NCBI GenBank assembly: GCA_032622095.1
Contig: CP136069.1
Span: 156,665,043 to 156,729,042, forward strand
DNA: 64,000 nucleotides
Source: Siphonodentalium dalli
Taxonomy: Eukaryota; Mollusca; Scaphopoda; Gadilida; Siphonodentaliidae
Direction of reading: 5' to 3'
The translations under genes were made by a program, and so were the position numbers. Shown here one piece after another: positions 22,746-36,165 of the stretch. The notes under the pieces were generated by a model. That model saw only the letters and a program-made list of their open reading frames with translations. It had not been told where the DNA came from and made no database searches. How positions within the stretch are numbered: the stretch's first letter is position 1; every line of letters starts with the position of its first letter.

Positions 22746-24320
22746 ACACCTCTTGTTTTGTTTTCAAATTAATTTTCTAATCATTGCCGCAATATTTCTA
22801 TAATATCATTTCTAGCCATTACTTATGATATCACAAATCTAATATAGTAACAATGATTATGGGTTCAAGAATAATCAGTCTAGTCATAATTTGCTTGTCT
22901 TCGTCATAATTTACCTGTTTGGTGAAACAAGAACTTATTCTCTTTTTGTTATTTTTTTTTACTTCTGCATTTTCCAGTTTGTTTAAAATTTCAGTTTTGA
23001 ATGTTTAAAGATGTATTTATGTTTCAATCCCTTCAGTTATAACAGTACCATACAAAATTTTATTTAAAGGTACTCAATACGATCAGACGGTCCCCATTTC
23101 AAGTTACAACAACAAAAAACATTTCTTTAAAATACGCTTTAGTTATCAGAATCTATTCAAATATGGTCTAAAATTTAACCAAACGTGTTATTCATCAACA
23201 TGTTGCTCAACTAATTTGGCCTTATTATCAATACAAAGCCACTTGATTTTAAAGTTATCCATATTGATCCGCAATTTGGTCCGTTTGAATAATATTTTCC
23301 AGATGGAAAAATGGAAAAAAGTACATATTTCGAGAAATAACAAGATTTCAAAAATTGATATCTGATCACTGAGCTTTGATCAGTGTGTTTGTTCCTTGAC
23401 TCGCATCAAATATTTGTTTTATCCCCAAAGCAGCCCAAAGCCAAAGAAATGGGGCATTTAATCAGATAATGCATCTTTAACAATTTTTTTACTCTGTTTC
23501 ATTTGGTGAAAACCAAATGTGACATATTGTATATAAACTAGATCAAATAATGTAATTTTGTTATCGAAATATTAACATATGAATAGAAAATTCAATGCCA
23601 TTCAATTTGTCTTTCAGGCAGCGCTTCCGTTCCCAACATATTATTTTTAAAGGGACCAAAGGCACTCATAGTTTGTAAATGTGCAAAAAAAAGTCAGTAA
23701 AATATCGCCACCTAGAAGATGGTGAAAGAGATACAATTTGTTTTTTATTACTTATTTATAGCTCTCCAATAACTAAATGTTGCGTGTTGAAACCATTGTT
23801 ATATAAACAATACTATCATAGTGATTTGTCAACAAACATGTCACCAATGATGTAGTAAGTTCAAATAATTTAATCTAAATATGATTTTTTTTAGAATCTT
23901 TCTCAATTTCTGGACTTTTTCCACTGTAACAGTATTGTATATAACAATGGGTTCAATATTCAAATGTAAATAAGAACAAAGTAAATTTATTTTATATGTG
24001 CTTGTGTTAAAAGATACGGGCGGCGTTGGTGGTGGGTATGCTGTTAACATATTCACCTCCGCCATAAACAGAAAGAACAGTAAAATATAGACAGATTTTG
24101 TTCTTATACCAATCAGAAATATGGCATAAACAGTATATTATTGTCAAATGTTTTTCCTTTGTTATGTAAACAAAAGCAAAAAACGTTGCAGAACCTGGCT
24201 TTTGTTTACATCCGGATATGGTAAACATAAAGAGCGTTATTTGTTACTGTTTTCCTGATATGGAAATAATATAGAGCGTTTATATATTTTGTGTGTGATT
24301 AACCAATAGAATTGAGCTGT
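22746..24320. other. Unassigned AT-rich DNA
   Basis: No repeat or gene recognised; only short ORFs. GGCGGCGTTGGTGGTGGGTA at about 24019 is the only GC-rich spot. Confidence 0.3.
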
Positions 24321-24392
24321 GTTTTGTAAACAGAAGCAAAACTTATGTAACACGAGTTTTGTAAACAGAAGCAAAACTTATGTAACACGAGC
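24321..24392 (+). repeat. 36-bp exact tandem duplication
   Basis: GTTTTGTAAACAGAAGCAAA followed by ACTTATGTAACACGAG occurs twice in direct succession. Confidence 0.85.
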
Positions 24393-24969
24393 AGGCTCAA
24401 GTTTACGTACACCATCGTACGTCTTGACGACAATATACTATTTACACGCTGATTATGTTTGGCATATGAACAAAACTACATATATTTTAATATTCCTTCT
24501 GTTGATGGCGATTTGAACAAATATGAGTATTTCTGCAATGAACATCACCCGTGTCTTTAATGACAGTTGTTTTACAAACTTTTATTGAATTTATGTTAAT
24601 AAACATGAACCAACTTCAAAGACATCCCTTTAATAATATTTGTCATAAAAAATGACATGGACCCCACAGAACATCTTTAGATTTGTTTAAACGTTTTTCT
24701 TGGTACTGGTATATGTATTGTACATATTTATATATGCTTCTGCACAACTATTTCTATTTCATGCTGTTCTATGGGCTCTAATCCTCTTGCATATATATTT
24801 GTAGATTATTGCCTCTCCTACATTAATATACCTGTTTTTTCTTTTATGTAACATCTGCATGTGGCTAGGTATGAATATGTAGCCGATAAACAAACTACAT
24901 TGAATTGGATATTTGGCAATTCGAGACGGAAGCTTGCAGAATCGTTTACAAACTGTTTTCATGCTTGAT

Positions 24970-25084
24970 TACCCGAATATCCAACAAAATATACAGGGTA
25001 TGTTTATCCCCATTGTCATTCAATCCACCAATAAATTACAATGGGGATAAACATACCCTGTACGTTTTGTTGGATATTCGGTTA
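24970..25084. repeat. 115-bp hairpin (palindromic MITE)
   Basis: ACCCGAATATCCAACAAAAT with GGGTATGTTTATCCCCATTG is repeated inverted after a ~20-bp loop. The right edge is TTAA and the left edge TTAC, so a decayed TTAA target is possible. Confidence 0.8.
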
Positions 25085-25690
25085 ATTCAATCCACCATTA
25101 AATAAAAAAAAAATTCATGAGAACCACATTACATGCTTTGAAGTGGGATATCCTTTTTGAGGTGGTAACATTGGGGTTAGTTGCAACAGCGCCAGAACAA
25201 TTTCCTGTTAACTGCATCTAATATTAACTAAAGTTAGCAGCTCTCGGCCAATCAGAATACCTGTTAAACAAAGATTCAACTTGAATTACAATGAATGATA
25301 GACTTTCTGTAACCCCCCCCCCCCCCCCCCCTCATTAACCTTAATGACCAACAATTAACTTTATTATCACCAAACCTTAAAAACATTCTTTTTAGCAATG
25401 ACATACATTTTACTGAGGTCAGTACATGTAGAAAGTTGACCATTATGGTCCGAGCAGCTGCGAATAAAATTTTACAGAAATTATATATCGCCAACCGCAG
25501 GAATCCAAATGAGGAGATGCTATTGTTAAAACAGTAGTGAAACAACCAATTTCCCCATTTTATTGGCATGTCGACAGACACTTTTTACTCACTAGTAATC
25601 AAATAGTCACTCAATCCTACTAGAATTACCAACAATTTCAGTGGCTCTTTGAACCGACAAAGAGACCACATAGAATTTACCATTTGATAT
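25085..25690. other. Unassigned DNA with a C19 run
   Basis: Holds a run of 19 C at 25313-25331. Nothing else recognised. Confidence 0.4.
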
Positions 25691-25694
25691 ACTG

Positions 25695-27640
25695 GTACTC
25701 TTACATCCCACCCATGACAATACAGTCACTACATATATGCATGAACACCACACAAATTACCATGTAGCCATACTCATATACCCCACCATGACCACATGTT
25801 CACTCCCTTTATACATATTCACCACATGATCATGCAGACACTCATTGTATACTTATTCACCTCACCATTGGTCATATGGTTACTCCCTGTATACAAATTT
25901 GCTTCACCCATTGCCATATATATGAGCCACTCAAGAAATATATATTCATCCACCCATGATAATACAGTCACTCCAGTTATACATATACATCTCACCAATG
26001 GTCATACTTCCCTACCAGATCTACCAATGAACCACACACACAACTATTCATCCACTCCAACTTGTATATACATCTCATTCATGGCAATTCAGTCACTCGC
26101 TGACCCACACATGCCATCCATGATCATACAGCCACTCCTTGTATACATTTACACCCACCAATGACAATACAGGTATGCTTATACACTTCAACCATGACCG
26201 TACATTCTATGTACACATATACACACCACCATATAAATAATACAACCACTCCATATTTATGCAATCACCCCACCGACGATCATACAGACAACACATGTCC
26301 ACATATACATTGTACACCCATGTATGACCATAAAGTAACTCCATATACACTGCACATGTGACAATGTAGATACTATTTATACCATACACCACATCCATGA
26401 CGATAAATCCACACAGTCTATACTGTACACCCAGTCATTACCTGTATGTATATTCACCTCACACGTGACATACACTGACATACTGCCATGCATTGTATGC
26501 CCATTCCCATAATTACGTCCATGTGGTCACACCAGGTATACAAGTACACCCCACCTATGACCATGCATATAGCCACTCTTTGTATAAAAATTCGTTCACC
26601 TGTATACTAATATATACCTCACCATGGCCATACCTTGCAGTCATTCCGTGTATACATATACACTTCATCAATAGCCTTACAGCCCTTCCAGATATAACAA
26701 TACACCGCCACTCGCTGTATACCCATACCACACCCTGATGATTATTCAGCCACTCCCTGTATATCTAGAGCCATGCTCGATACACACACCCATTCAAGGA
26801 AATAAGGGAACTGCCAATAAACCCATTCGCCCTGCCAATGACCATCCAGTCATTCCATGTACACAAACATCACACATGACATACAACAACTCCCTATATA
26901 TCCAAACACCAAATGCATGATCATACAACCAACACATGTGTACATATACACCCACAAATTACAATACAGCCACCGAATGTACATCCAACCCATTACCATC
27001 ACATCACTCCATGTATACCTCACATGACAATGTAGCTACTATTTATACCCATACACCACATTCATGACCATACATCAACATTGGGTATACTTGTACACAC
27101 AACATGCAGTCACTCCCTGTATACATATTAACCTCACACATTACCATACACTGACATACAGCTATGCATTGTATGCCCATACCCCTCCCCATGGTCATGC
27201 AGTCACACCAGATATAAATGTACACCCCCACCTATGACCATGCATATAGCCACTCCTTGTATACATATTCACGTCATTCACTTGCATACTCATATACCTC
27301 ACCATGACCATAGTCACTCCAGGTATACATACACACCTCACCAATGACCAACCAACCCTTCCAGATATACCAATAAACACCCTTGACCAATCATCCACTC
27401 CAGACTTGCATTTACACATTAGCCATGACCATTCAGCCACTCGCTGTATATGCAAACACATTACCAATGATCATACAGTCACACGCTCAATACCTACAGC
27501 TAGGCCAAACCACCCACCACCCATGGACATAAGGGCACTCCCTAATATACCATATGCCCCCCAATGACCACCCAACTACCTAAGGTATACATATACAATT
27601 CAACCATGACCCTACAGTCATTCCATAATATTTGAAAATT
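25695..27640. repeat. Degenerate satellite with higher-order period
   Basis: Degenerate short units of the form CACTCCCTGTATACATATxC..CACC(A)ATGACCATACAG(C/T) run for about 1.95 kb. A longer period is visible: ACAATGTAG(A/C)TACTATTTATA at 26361 recurs at 27027 (666 bp), and downstream ACACTGACATAC and GCATTGTATGCCCAT keep register. ORFs rich in H, T, P and I on both strands are shadows of the repeat. Confidence 0.85.
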
Positions 27641-29588
27641 TATTCATTGGAATGTGTGACTGGTATTATTGAGTCCTTGTCAGTGCTAATTCACAGACAA
27701 AAACAGTCAAGTGTGAAATATATAATCCGCATCTTTGACATGGCAACTCCATTTTGGTGACATCTTATTGTATCATCGATCCGCAGATTTGACACCAGAA
27801 ATTCAGGTGGGTACAGGTACCCACACTTGGGCGCGAATTTTTTTTTTTTTTGCGAACCTCGCTTTAAGGTGGAACATTTTAAGGTTACTCAAACATATAT
27901 TTTTCTATTGATACACACATTCTATGCCTTCATTGGTGGATATTATACCTCAAACGAACTACCATACATCAAAAAGTGTCTATTATTTGTGATAAAATTG
28001 GATATGAGCTGGAATTAAATGTATCGGCGAGCATAGTATGTTTGGAATATATGGATCATTCAACAGGTCGATAAATACATTCATCTGAGGGGGGAATATG
28101 TGTATTTATCAAAAACCGCATGGTCCGGTTTGGTGATACCTTCTGCTGTTGATACCAGGTACAAGGGGGTGTTCTTTTCTTGAATAACAGTCAAAGCATT
28201 ATTGTTTCCTGAACATTTTTAAAAGAAAACTGTAGAAATTGCATTTATCATCAATCCCAGACAGCTTCTATAGTCAGTGCCAGATTGGTTTATTGGCTGC
28301 ATTAGAAGTTGGTGTATCAATTTTCTTTTTTCATATACATTTTCACTCATTTAAAGAGGTAGTTTTTACCAAGTTCAATTATTGTAACCTTTAAATATTC
28401 ACATCGTGTCATTAACACATTAATAAAGAACTTTTTTCTGATATGTTCGAGGTATCTCACATTCAATGTATTGCATATAAACAAATACTGCATTTTTACA
28501 CTCACAGCCTGACTATTCATTTCATGATAGAAATTATATATCATTGAATTACTGTAGCATATTTGTTAATTAGTGGCATGCCACATTTACATATTTGTTA
28601 ATTAGTAGTATGCCACATTTACAAGAATGAATATGCATCAAAACTTGGAAAACAATTACATCCATTCTATAGAAATCTTTAAAAAGAGAGGGAGGGGTCA
28701 TGAAAAGATTGCAGGATACAAGATTGAAATTTTTTGGAACCGATATTGGACACCCACCCATTCAACACAAGTTTGTTTGTAAGGGCAAATGGGGACCCAC
28801 CCCAAAGTGTGATAAAAAAACAGACAAAGGGTGTGAAATGTTTTAAATAACCATGCGGGTGAAATGCCAATCATGTAAGCAAAATGAAAAGCATGAGAAA
28901 ATTACTGAACATTAAATAAACTTGTCAAAACAGCTCAGCATCCATACACACAGGTTACCCACATCACCAGTATATATGTGACAAAGGTGTGCATGCAGGT
29001 GACTGGGCGATTATTTGATAATCTAGCAGGGGCCAGTCTGTTTTAATTGAGTAATTAAACTAGAAAATAAAAATATGTTTGCTGTTCCACAATATATAGT
29101 ACAATAATTACACAACCATTACTTGATGCAAAATTTTCTAATAACATAAAGAATCGATGATCCAGAGAAACAGCACTATGACTATCACACCACTGTCATG
29201 GAATACATACAAAACTATATTTGCTGCTGTTTGCAAGTTTAGTTGATATGTCAAATATTGATATTGAATGCTTGCTGGTGGATTTGGACTGTATATTGTT
29301 CTTGTCAATAGAATTCATGAAATCAAAATGGATACTAGTATTTAACTAAAATAATCTACTAATTCCATAGATTGTATGTATGCAACACATTCACATGAAG
29401 TACACATATCACATTCTCTGCTGATGCGATGTTAAATAGTTTTTTCGGAAACCACTAGCATAAGCACAATGCTTGAGTCCTGATTCACCTCATGTACCTC
29501 ACATATTGTAGTTTTCATGGAATAAATACTGTCCAATTACTCACATTTTATTATATAATTGAAGCTCAAAAACAACAATGAAAACCTA
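27641..29588. other. Unassigned DNA
   Basis: No gene recognised. A direct duplication of about 32 bp (ATATTTGTTAATTAGT then GGCATGCCACATTTAC) sits at about 28558-28622, and a T12 run near 27838. Confidence 0.35.
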
Positions 29589-29812
29589 TGAGAACTGATG
29601 GAATTGATTTTTTTCAGTGCAATTTTTTCTGTTACAAAATGACATGACATTGGAAATATCTGCAATAGGAACTCAGACTTCAGACTGCCCACCTACCTGG
29701 ACCTTGTATCTGGAAGACCCCACACTCACACCCTTGACAAGTGGTGCAGTTTCTACCAAATCAAATTGTACATTATTGTTACAGATATTGGTTTCAGATT
29801 TGTTCTGCTGAT
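29589..29812 (+). CDS. Candidate terminal exon of an unknown gene
   Basis: An acceptor-like TTTTTTTCAG (ending near 29618) leads into an open frame of over 60 codons with NDMTLEISAIGTQTSDCPP and TWTLYLEDPTLTPLTSGAV, ending in TGA. AATAAA lies near 29929. The codons look less AT-biased than the flanks. No family is recognised and no upstream exon was found. Confidence 0.25.
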
Positions 29813-30325
29813 TCATTATTTGTGTTGTGTGTCATGTTGAAATTATTTTCTGTGATAAAACTTACTGATTGCAGCTATTATATATTATATGCTGTGTGAT
29901 CTCGCTGCTCTATTGTGATGACTGTTAATAAAAAATTTTATTAAATTTATCATGAAAAGTTGCTTTCTGCCTATAATTCTTAAACCCACTTTAATGATGG
30001 TGAGGGTTAATTTGGGTGACATAATTCAAATATGTCCACACCACTATGTCAAGTTCAATGGTTATATTCTAACAATAATACACCCACTACATTCACACAA
30101 TTAGTGCCTGTAAGGATCAGTACAAATCACCATATAGTTTACACAAACATTTCCAAGGTTTATCAATCAATAACTCTTCATAAAAAGCAATGTACCACCT
30201 GCTTCACTTCAAGCCAATCACTTGCAAGCACTCCCTGCATGTCATTTGGGGAGTGTGTTAGAAATTTAACATAATATGTTACAATTGTATTGATAGTTTT
30301 GAAAAGTTGTACATGTTATTAGTTT
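29813..30325. other. Unassigned DNA
   Basis: Possible 3' UTR of the preceding candidate exon (AATAAA near 29929). The short frame at 30032-30274 shows no domain. Confidence 0.3.
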
Positions 30326-30332
30326 TCTATAA

Positions 30333-31415
30333 ACGAGAGGCCGATCACGATCGGCAGACTTTTAACCCATACCTTGGCGATAGCGATTAGCTATAACTGA
30401 TAATTGGTCAACGATATGATCACAGTAATACATATATCAGTACTTAAACTTAAAATGAAAAGCTCAAATAATTTGTCTTAAGAAGGGGTTAAAGTATTTG
30501 GGGTGGGGTGGGGGTCGTTTTAAATCTCATAACTCTGTCCCTATTCACACAAGGACCTCTCACTGCGAGATCCAATGGTTTAGCCATTAATCAATTTGAC
30601 AGATAGGATAAACAATTATCCAGCCAGCAGGTTGTTTATCATTACCTTCATACAACCACCCCCTAGAGCTTTGTAACATACGTCATCACTCAATTAATAA
30701 CAGATTTGCTTGGAATGACATCTATTAAAGGTACTCTCATAATACTCTGGATATTGGATGTTCAAATGGCAATTTATTGATATCATTATATTTATACATG
30801 CAACTATTGCAATAAAATCATCATATTTTCAAAACAGGACATCACACCTAATTAATGGTATACAACTAAAACAAATTAGTGTCAATGACAAATAATTTTT
30901 TAATTAAATAAATTTTTTATTATTATAAAAGTTTTTAAATATTTTTTGCGTGTTAAATTGAACGAGGAAATTCAATCTAAAACAAATTTTAAAAATTACA
31001 ATTTCGAATTTAAAAAAAAAAAGAAGGGTCATAACTCCTTTTAAATAAATCGGATCAAACCCATATTCGAACTTGATCTGTATTTTGGGCTGACAATATC
31101 ACATACCAAATTTGGTGTCAATCAGATAAAAATTTTTAGTTATGGCAGCATACGTGAATTCTAAGTCAAAAAAGGGCCATAACTCTGTAAAAAAAAAACT
31201 CGGATCAAACCCATATTCGAACTCAAACTGTATTTTGAACTGAGAAACATATATACAAAATTTGGTTCCGATCAAATAGAAAATGTTGGAGTTATCGCAT
31301 TATGCCTAAAGTGTCTACGGACAGACGGACGGACACACAGACAAACGACGAGTGGTCAATCCGGACATTGACACTATGTGTACCATACTATGGTATAGGT
31401 ACACATAACAAGTTT
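30333..31415 (+). mobile_element. Family C tandem-core element, copy 1
   Basis: Begins CGAGAGGCCGATCACGATCG, as does copy 3 at 42320. Later units carry GGGCCATAACTCTGTAAAAA, TCGGATCAAACCCATATTCG and ACCAAATTTGGT..GATCA. It ends with GACGGACGGAC, ACGAGTGGTCAATCCGGAC and the hairpin GTGTACCATACTATGGTATAGGTACAC. Confidence 0.8.
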
Positions 31416-31879
31416 TATCTCATGCAGAGTACAAGACAAATATATCAAATCTGGTGTGCCCCTTTAATATTTCTATTCACATTTGTAATCAATTGAAATC
31501 AATGTCGAAAAAGCTTTCCATTAATATATAAATAAAACAAACTAGACCTACAGTTCGAAAAGTGTTGTGAGCAATTATTTTGTTCTCATAGACAGATACA
31601 GAGCTCTCAAGTTAAAAAAAAATTGTCTTCCCATGCAACCAACAAAATTCCAACAAATCTACTAAACACAATCACATTATTAACCTCCAATAGTAATGCT
31701 ATTAAACAATAAAACCAGATTATGCCTTTAAGATGAAATTTAAATAACCATGCATATAAAATATAATAGCATAAACATTCCATCTATGATATCTGAACAT
31801 ATAGCCAACACATCTGCTAGCAGTTAATTAACTCAATGCAAGAGAGCTTCATTGTAACTGGATACTATCTCTATGCTCT

Positions 31880-32395
31880 ATGTGAGAAGACAACTTCGGA
31901 TCAAACCCATATTCGAACTCGATCTGTATTTTGAGTTGAGAAACTCACGTACCAAATTTGGTTCCTATCAGTTGAAAAATGGTTGATTTATCGAAGCATG
32001 CATGAATTATATGTCAAAGGGCCATAACTCCATTAAAAAATATCGGATCGAACCCATATTCGATCTGTATTTTGGGCTGACAAACTCGCATACCAAATTT
32101 GGTTCCGATCAGATAAAAATTGTTTGAGTTATGGCAGCATGCATGAATTCTAAGTCGAAAAAGGGCCATAACTCCGTAAAAAATTCGGATCATACCCATA
32201 TTTGAACTCGATCTGTATTTCGGTCTGAGAAACTGATATGCAAAATTTGGTTCTGATCAGTTAGAGAATGTTCGAGTTATCGCACCATGTGTAAAGTGTC
32301 TACAGACGGACGAACGAACGAACGACGAGTGGTCAATCCGGACAACGACACTGTTTACCATACTATGGTATGGGTAAACATAAAAAGTACTGGTA
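31880..32395 (+). mobile_element. Family C, copy 2 (5' truncated)
   Basis: Three units marked by TCGATCTGTATTTTGGGCTG, then CGGACGAACGAACGAACGAC and the terminal hairpin TTTACCATACTATGGTATGG. Confidence 0.8.
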
Positions 32396-33246
32396 CCGGT
32401 AAACAATTATAATGAATGACTGGAAGATGAGTTGGGATCATTAATTTTGATTGGCAGACTAAGTAAACAAAGGGATATACACATGTTATTTAATTACTCT
32501 TGTCAGTCAAAATCCAATGACCATTTATCGATCTTGCAGTCATTTCTTTAATATTTCTGCAACTTTCTTCTGATATAATAATGGCTGGTGATTGAACATG
32601 AATATAGGCATTACAAAATAAGTTTGCGCTCAATAAGAAGCAACAACTCGACCGGTGGTCTCATTAAAATTGCTGATTAGATTAGAATGTTGTGTGTTGT
32701 ATTTGACCCTGCACAATTATAAATTATCTCACTTGATATCCTCACAAAGCAGAATGAGGGAAATAAAATCCTTAAGCAACAACTTTTTTACTTTCATTCT
32801 GAGCTACTGTGCCTAAAGTGTGCACATTTCTTATCTAATATCTGCACATAAGATAAAATTAATTGAAATTAATCCAACACCATCTTTCTGAAAAATCCTA
32901 TGAATAGCACATGTAATTACATTAGCTGTTAAACTCTTCTGGATTTAACTGACTTATTTTAAGTCATTTATAAGAATGTTCTTGTCCCATTCTGTTAACT
33001 TTTTAGTATGACACCAGGATCAATTATTTTGATTAAAGAACCAAATCTTAATTTTATTCTCACAAAAGAGACAGAAAACACCTCAGCTGCGTGATGTGCT
33101 ATGTTATGGCTCATGCCCGTGTACAAATTACAGTAAAATATACTATGGCAAAAGCCATGTAAATTCACGGTAAAGGCATGGTGAACCACAATTACAGTAT
33201 ATTCTGGTAAATACTGGTGTATTACCATTACATAATTTACACATAC
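32396..33246. other. Unassigned DNA
   Basis: No gene or repeat recognised. Confidence 0.3.
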
Positions 33247-34303
33247 AGGGCCCAAAAAACATTTACAGCCCTTTTGCTACCCACCCTTTTTGTGCAAATG
33301 TTTTTTTTTTCCGCCTGATTTTTTTGGACCCACCCCCTAAAATAAGAAAAAAATCATTTTAAATCTATTCAAGACCAAATCAAACAGAATCAAAGGTAAG
33401 TTTTAAATTGGTTCGTTTCTGGCAGATTCCAAGAGTTCAAACAATTGAAAAACTATCAACGGTTATGATGTTGTTTTCGACATTGAAAAATACATTTTGA
33501 AATAAAAAGTGTTTTATTCTACAGTATGCACAGATATTGTGAGGTAATATTTAAAGTGCCAATAAGACAACATTGTGTTTAATTTTTACATAAATAGTCC
33601 AGTTACTAATTAATGACTTCTTAATGACCTGCAATGACAGTTATATAGTATATAAGTATCACTCTTTGGAGCCAAATAAACAGGCTGGCATGTTTATTTT
33701 TTAATTTGAGGTATTTTGTTAGCCAGCACTCTGCAGCACTAGTATTATTTGGTCATTAGACATGCCAGAGTGAAAATGCCAGCACTATCAGGCACTATTC
33801 AATATTAATTTGAGGTGAAATGCAAACCAGCACTCCTATTCAGTCATCACTTTTATTGGCACCAGAGAGTGCTTTATCTAAAACCTACATATGTTCTAAA
33901 GTGTTGGTTAAGGTCATAATCTATGTTAGAACACATTTATTAGTGAAAACAACTTAAAACAATGTCCATAATGTGGGTTAAAAAAAATTTCACAAATAAA
34001 TTTTTTCAGGCCTCTGAGATGCACCCACCCCGCCCGGTATATATAGGTATGTTTTTGGAAGATCTCCCCTGTATTACTTATATCTTATACCTACCCTGTT
34101 CCTACGTGTCTGTAAAGGCCATAACCTGCCTTAGAACACAATTATTAATGAATATATTTGAAAACAACTTAAAACAAGGGCAAAAATGTGAATAGCAAAA
34201 AATTTGCATAAACTCGATCATTTTTTCGGGCCTCTTCGGACCCACCCACCCACCCCGGCCCTGTATGATAAAACTTTTGTGCGCCCCCCCCCCCCCCCCT
34301 GCA
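33247..34303. mobile_element. Composite of CAGGG/CCCTG-ended repeats
   Basis: Opens with CAGGGCCCAAAAAACATTT and has GGCCCTG at 34257-34263; a second C-run plus TG end follows at 34303. A ~215-bp block (TTAGAACACA..AAAACAACTTAAAACAA..ACCCACCCC) is duplicated at about 33925 and 34130. No clean target duplication was found, so the ends are uncertain. Confidence 0.45.
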
Positions 34304-34321
34304 TTAATTGATATTATTATA

Positions 34322-36165
34322 TATCCCATGCAGATAGCATGACTACGTTGGGCCAATGTTGGCATAATGTCGGCACGGTTGGCATTATGTTTGGTTGGGT
34401 TGACGTTGTTGGCCCTAATTGGTTGGCCCAATGTATTTCTGCCAAACGTTGGAAATGTAAATTGGCCCAACATTGGGCCAACGCGAACATGCCAACGGAA
34501 TTATATGCAGTAAATTGGTTGAGTTGGTGTGGTTGGCCCTTGGTTGCCCCAACGTATTCCTCCCAACCGTTGGAACTATAACGTTGGTCCAACATTGGGT
34601 CAACGCCAACATGAAAATGGAATTTACTTTGCACATCACATTGGTTGGGTTTACGTTGTTGGCCCTTGGTTAATCCAAATTAAGTTAATCCTCCCATGCA
34701 ACAGTTGGAATTATAACGTTGGTCCAATGTTGGGCCAACGATAACAGCTTCATGACAATCCAATTACATATATAGCGTACATGTGATATATAGATCTCAA
34801 CGATATGCCAATACTTTATGTGCAACGATATGTCATACTATACCTTTATGGTGTCGGTTGGTATATATCGTTGGACCAACGTTGTAATGCCAATGTAAAT
34901 GACGTAGAAATCTTAGCTCTGACGTGAAACTCTATGTATACGCGCACGCACAACGGATCAGGCGTCTGCTTTTCTTATTGCCCGCTTGTTATGGTTCACA
35001 TGGTTCAGTGTTGCTGCTGGTATTGATTTTAGCAAATAAAAGATTCAGTTTCTTTAATTTGGAATTCAATGATTCGTTCGTTCTTTAGATGCCACCATCA
35101 GTCATCGGGTCGCTATCCGATGCAGGTTTACGTTTGTGAGAAACTACTCTTTTGAGTAAAATTTAATTAATTATTTTCCCAATATTTGTCTCGGAATCAG
35201 GGGGGGGGGGGGGGTGAACAAAAAAATTCCGGCACGTATGCCGGGGTGGGTGGGTGGTCAAAGCCACCAACAAGCAATTTTTTCCGCAACTAAAAAAAAA
35301 AATTCCTGCTTGTTTTTTTTAGTGTTTTGGCAATGAGTTGGGCTTCAAAACCACTTTGAATGAGAGAAATAATGTAATTCTAACTGGTAAACTGACTGCA
35401 GGCAGTTATCGTGTTGTATTTTGTTTGAAATCCAAGATGTCCATGTTAACATCCATGATAAATAGTATGCACAGAAATTCATATACAGCTGTTTACAGTG
35501 AATTCCCCCCCCGCAAATCTCTGTTTTAGTGTTAAAAGGGGGGGGTGGGTGTCAAAAAATGGTCGGAAAAAAATTTGGCGGTGGGGGTGGGTGGGTACAA
35601 AAAATGATCGAAAGGGAAAAAATGCCATACGTGCCTGAATTTTTTTTCCGACCCCCCCCCCCCCCCCTGTCGGAATCGCAAAATTCTGAATGTTTGCGCG
35701 CCGTAGGCCTACATATAAGTTATAGCGGTGAATACTTATATCACTGACGTGCATATTAGTTTCTCCCAAACTTACACCAGATAGTGACCTTGTGGCTGAC
35801 GGTAACTGAATTATTTATGGATTAGGCATATTGGATGCCAAAAACAAAATAGAATCTCCCCACATTATGCGAACCAATTTTGTTTGAGGTTCCAACGTTG
35901 TCCCTCCGTTGTGTCAACGTTATGCCAACCAACGGGTTTAGTTTCCAACGTTGGGCCAACGTTATGCCAACCATGTGGTCTGGATATCAACGTTGGCCCA
36001 ACGTTGGGCCCCGGCCAACGCTCTGTATATTTCGTCCAACGTTGGCCCAACGTAGGCCCAATACGTTGACCCAATGAGAAAAATTACGTTGACCCAACGT
36101 TGGCCCAACCATTCAGAGGGTGGTTGTGCCAACTTTGGCCCAACCACGTCATGCTCTCTGGGATA
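34322..36165. mobile_element. TIR element with GTTGGGCC minisatellite arms
   Basis: Ends TATCCCATGCAGATAGCATG and CATGCTCTCTGGGATA are imperfect inverted repeats. Inside each end is a minisatellite of GTTGGGCCAACGTTGG type, in opposite orientations (34350-34745 and 35885-36140). The core matches 13421-13690 and is split by a nested insertion. Frames reading ANVGPTLGQRW-like peptides are repeat shadows. Confidence 0.7.
35198..35669. mobile_element. Nested hAT-like insertion (472 bp, CAGGGG ends)
   Basis: Begins CA then a G run, AACAAAAAAATTCCGGCACG, and ends with ATACGTGCCTGAATTTTTTT, a C run and TG, forming an inverted repeat. TCGGAAT flanks both sides (35191-35197 and 35670-35676). The paralogue at 13474-13480 has the uninterrupted site. 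Confidence 0.8.

Noticed and set aside
25796-27567. ORFs rich in His, Thr and Pro
   Set aside because: Products of the degenerate satellite; frames on both strands follow the same repeat period.
34102-36147. Many overlapping ORFs of about 60-120 codons on both strands
   Set aside because: They translate the GTTGGGCC minisatellite and hAT-like ends; both strands and several frames are open because the unit lacks stop codons.
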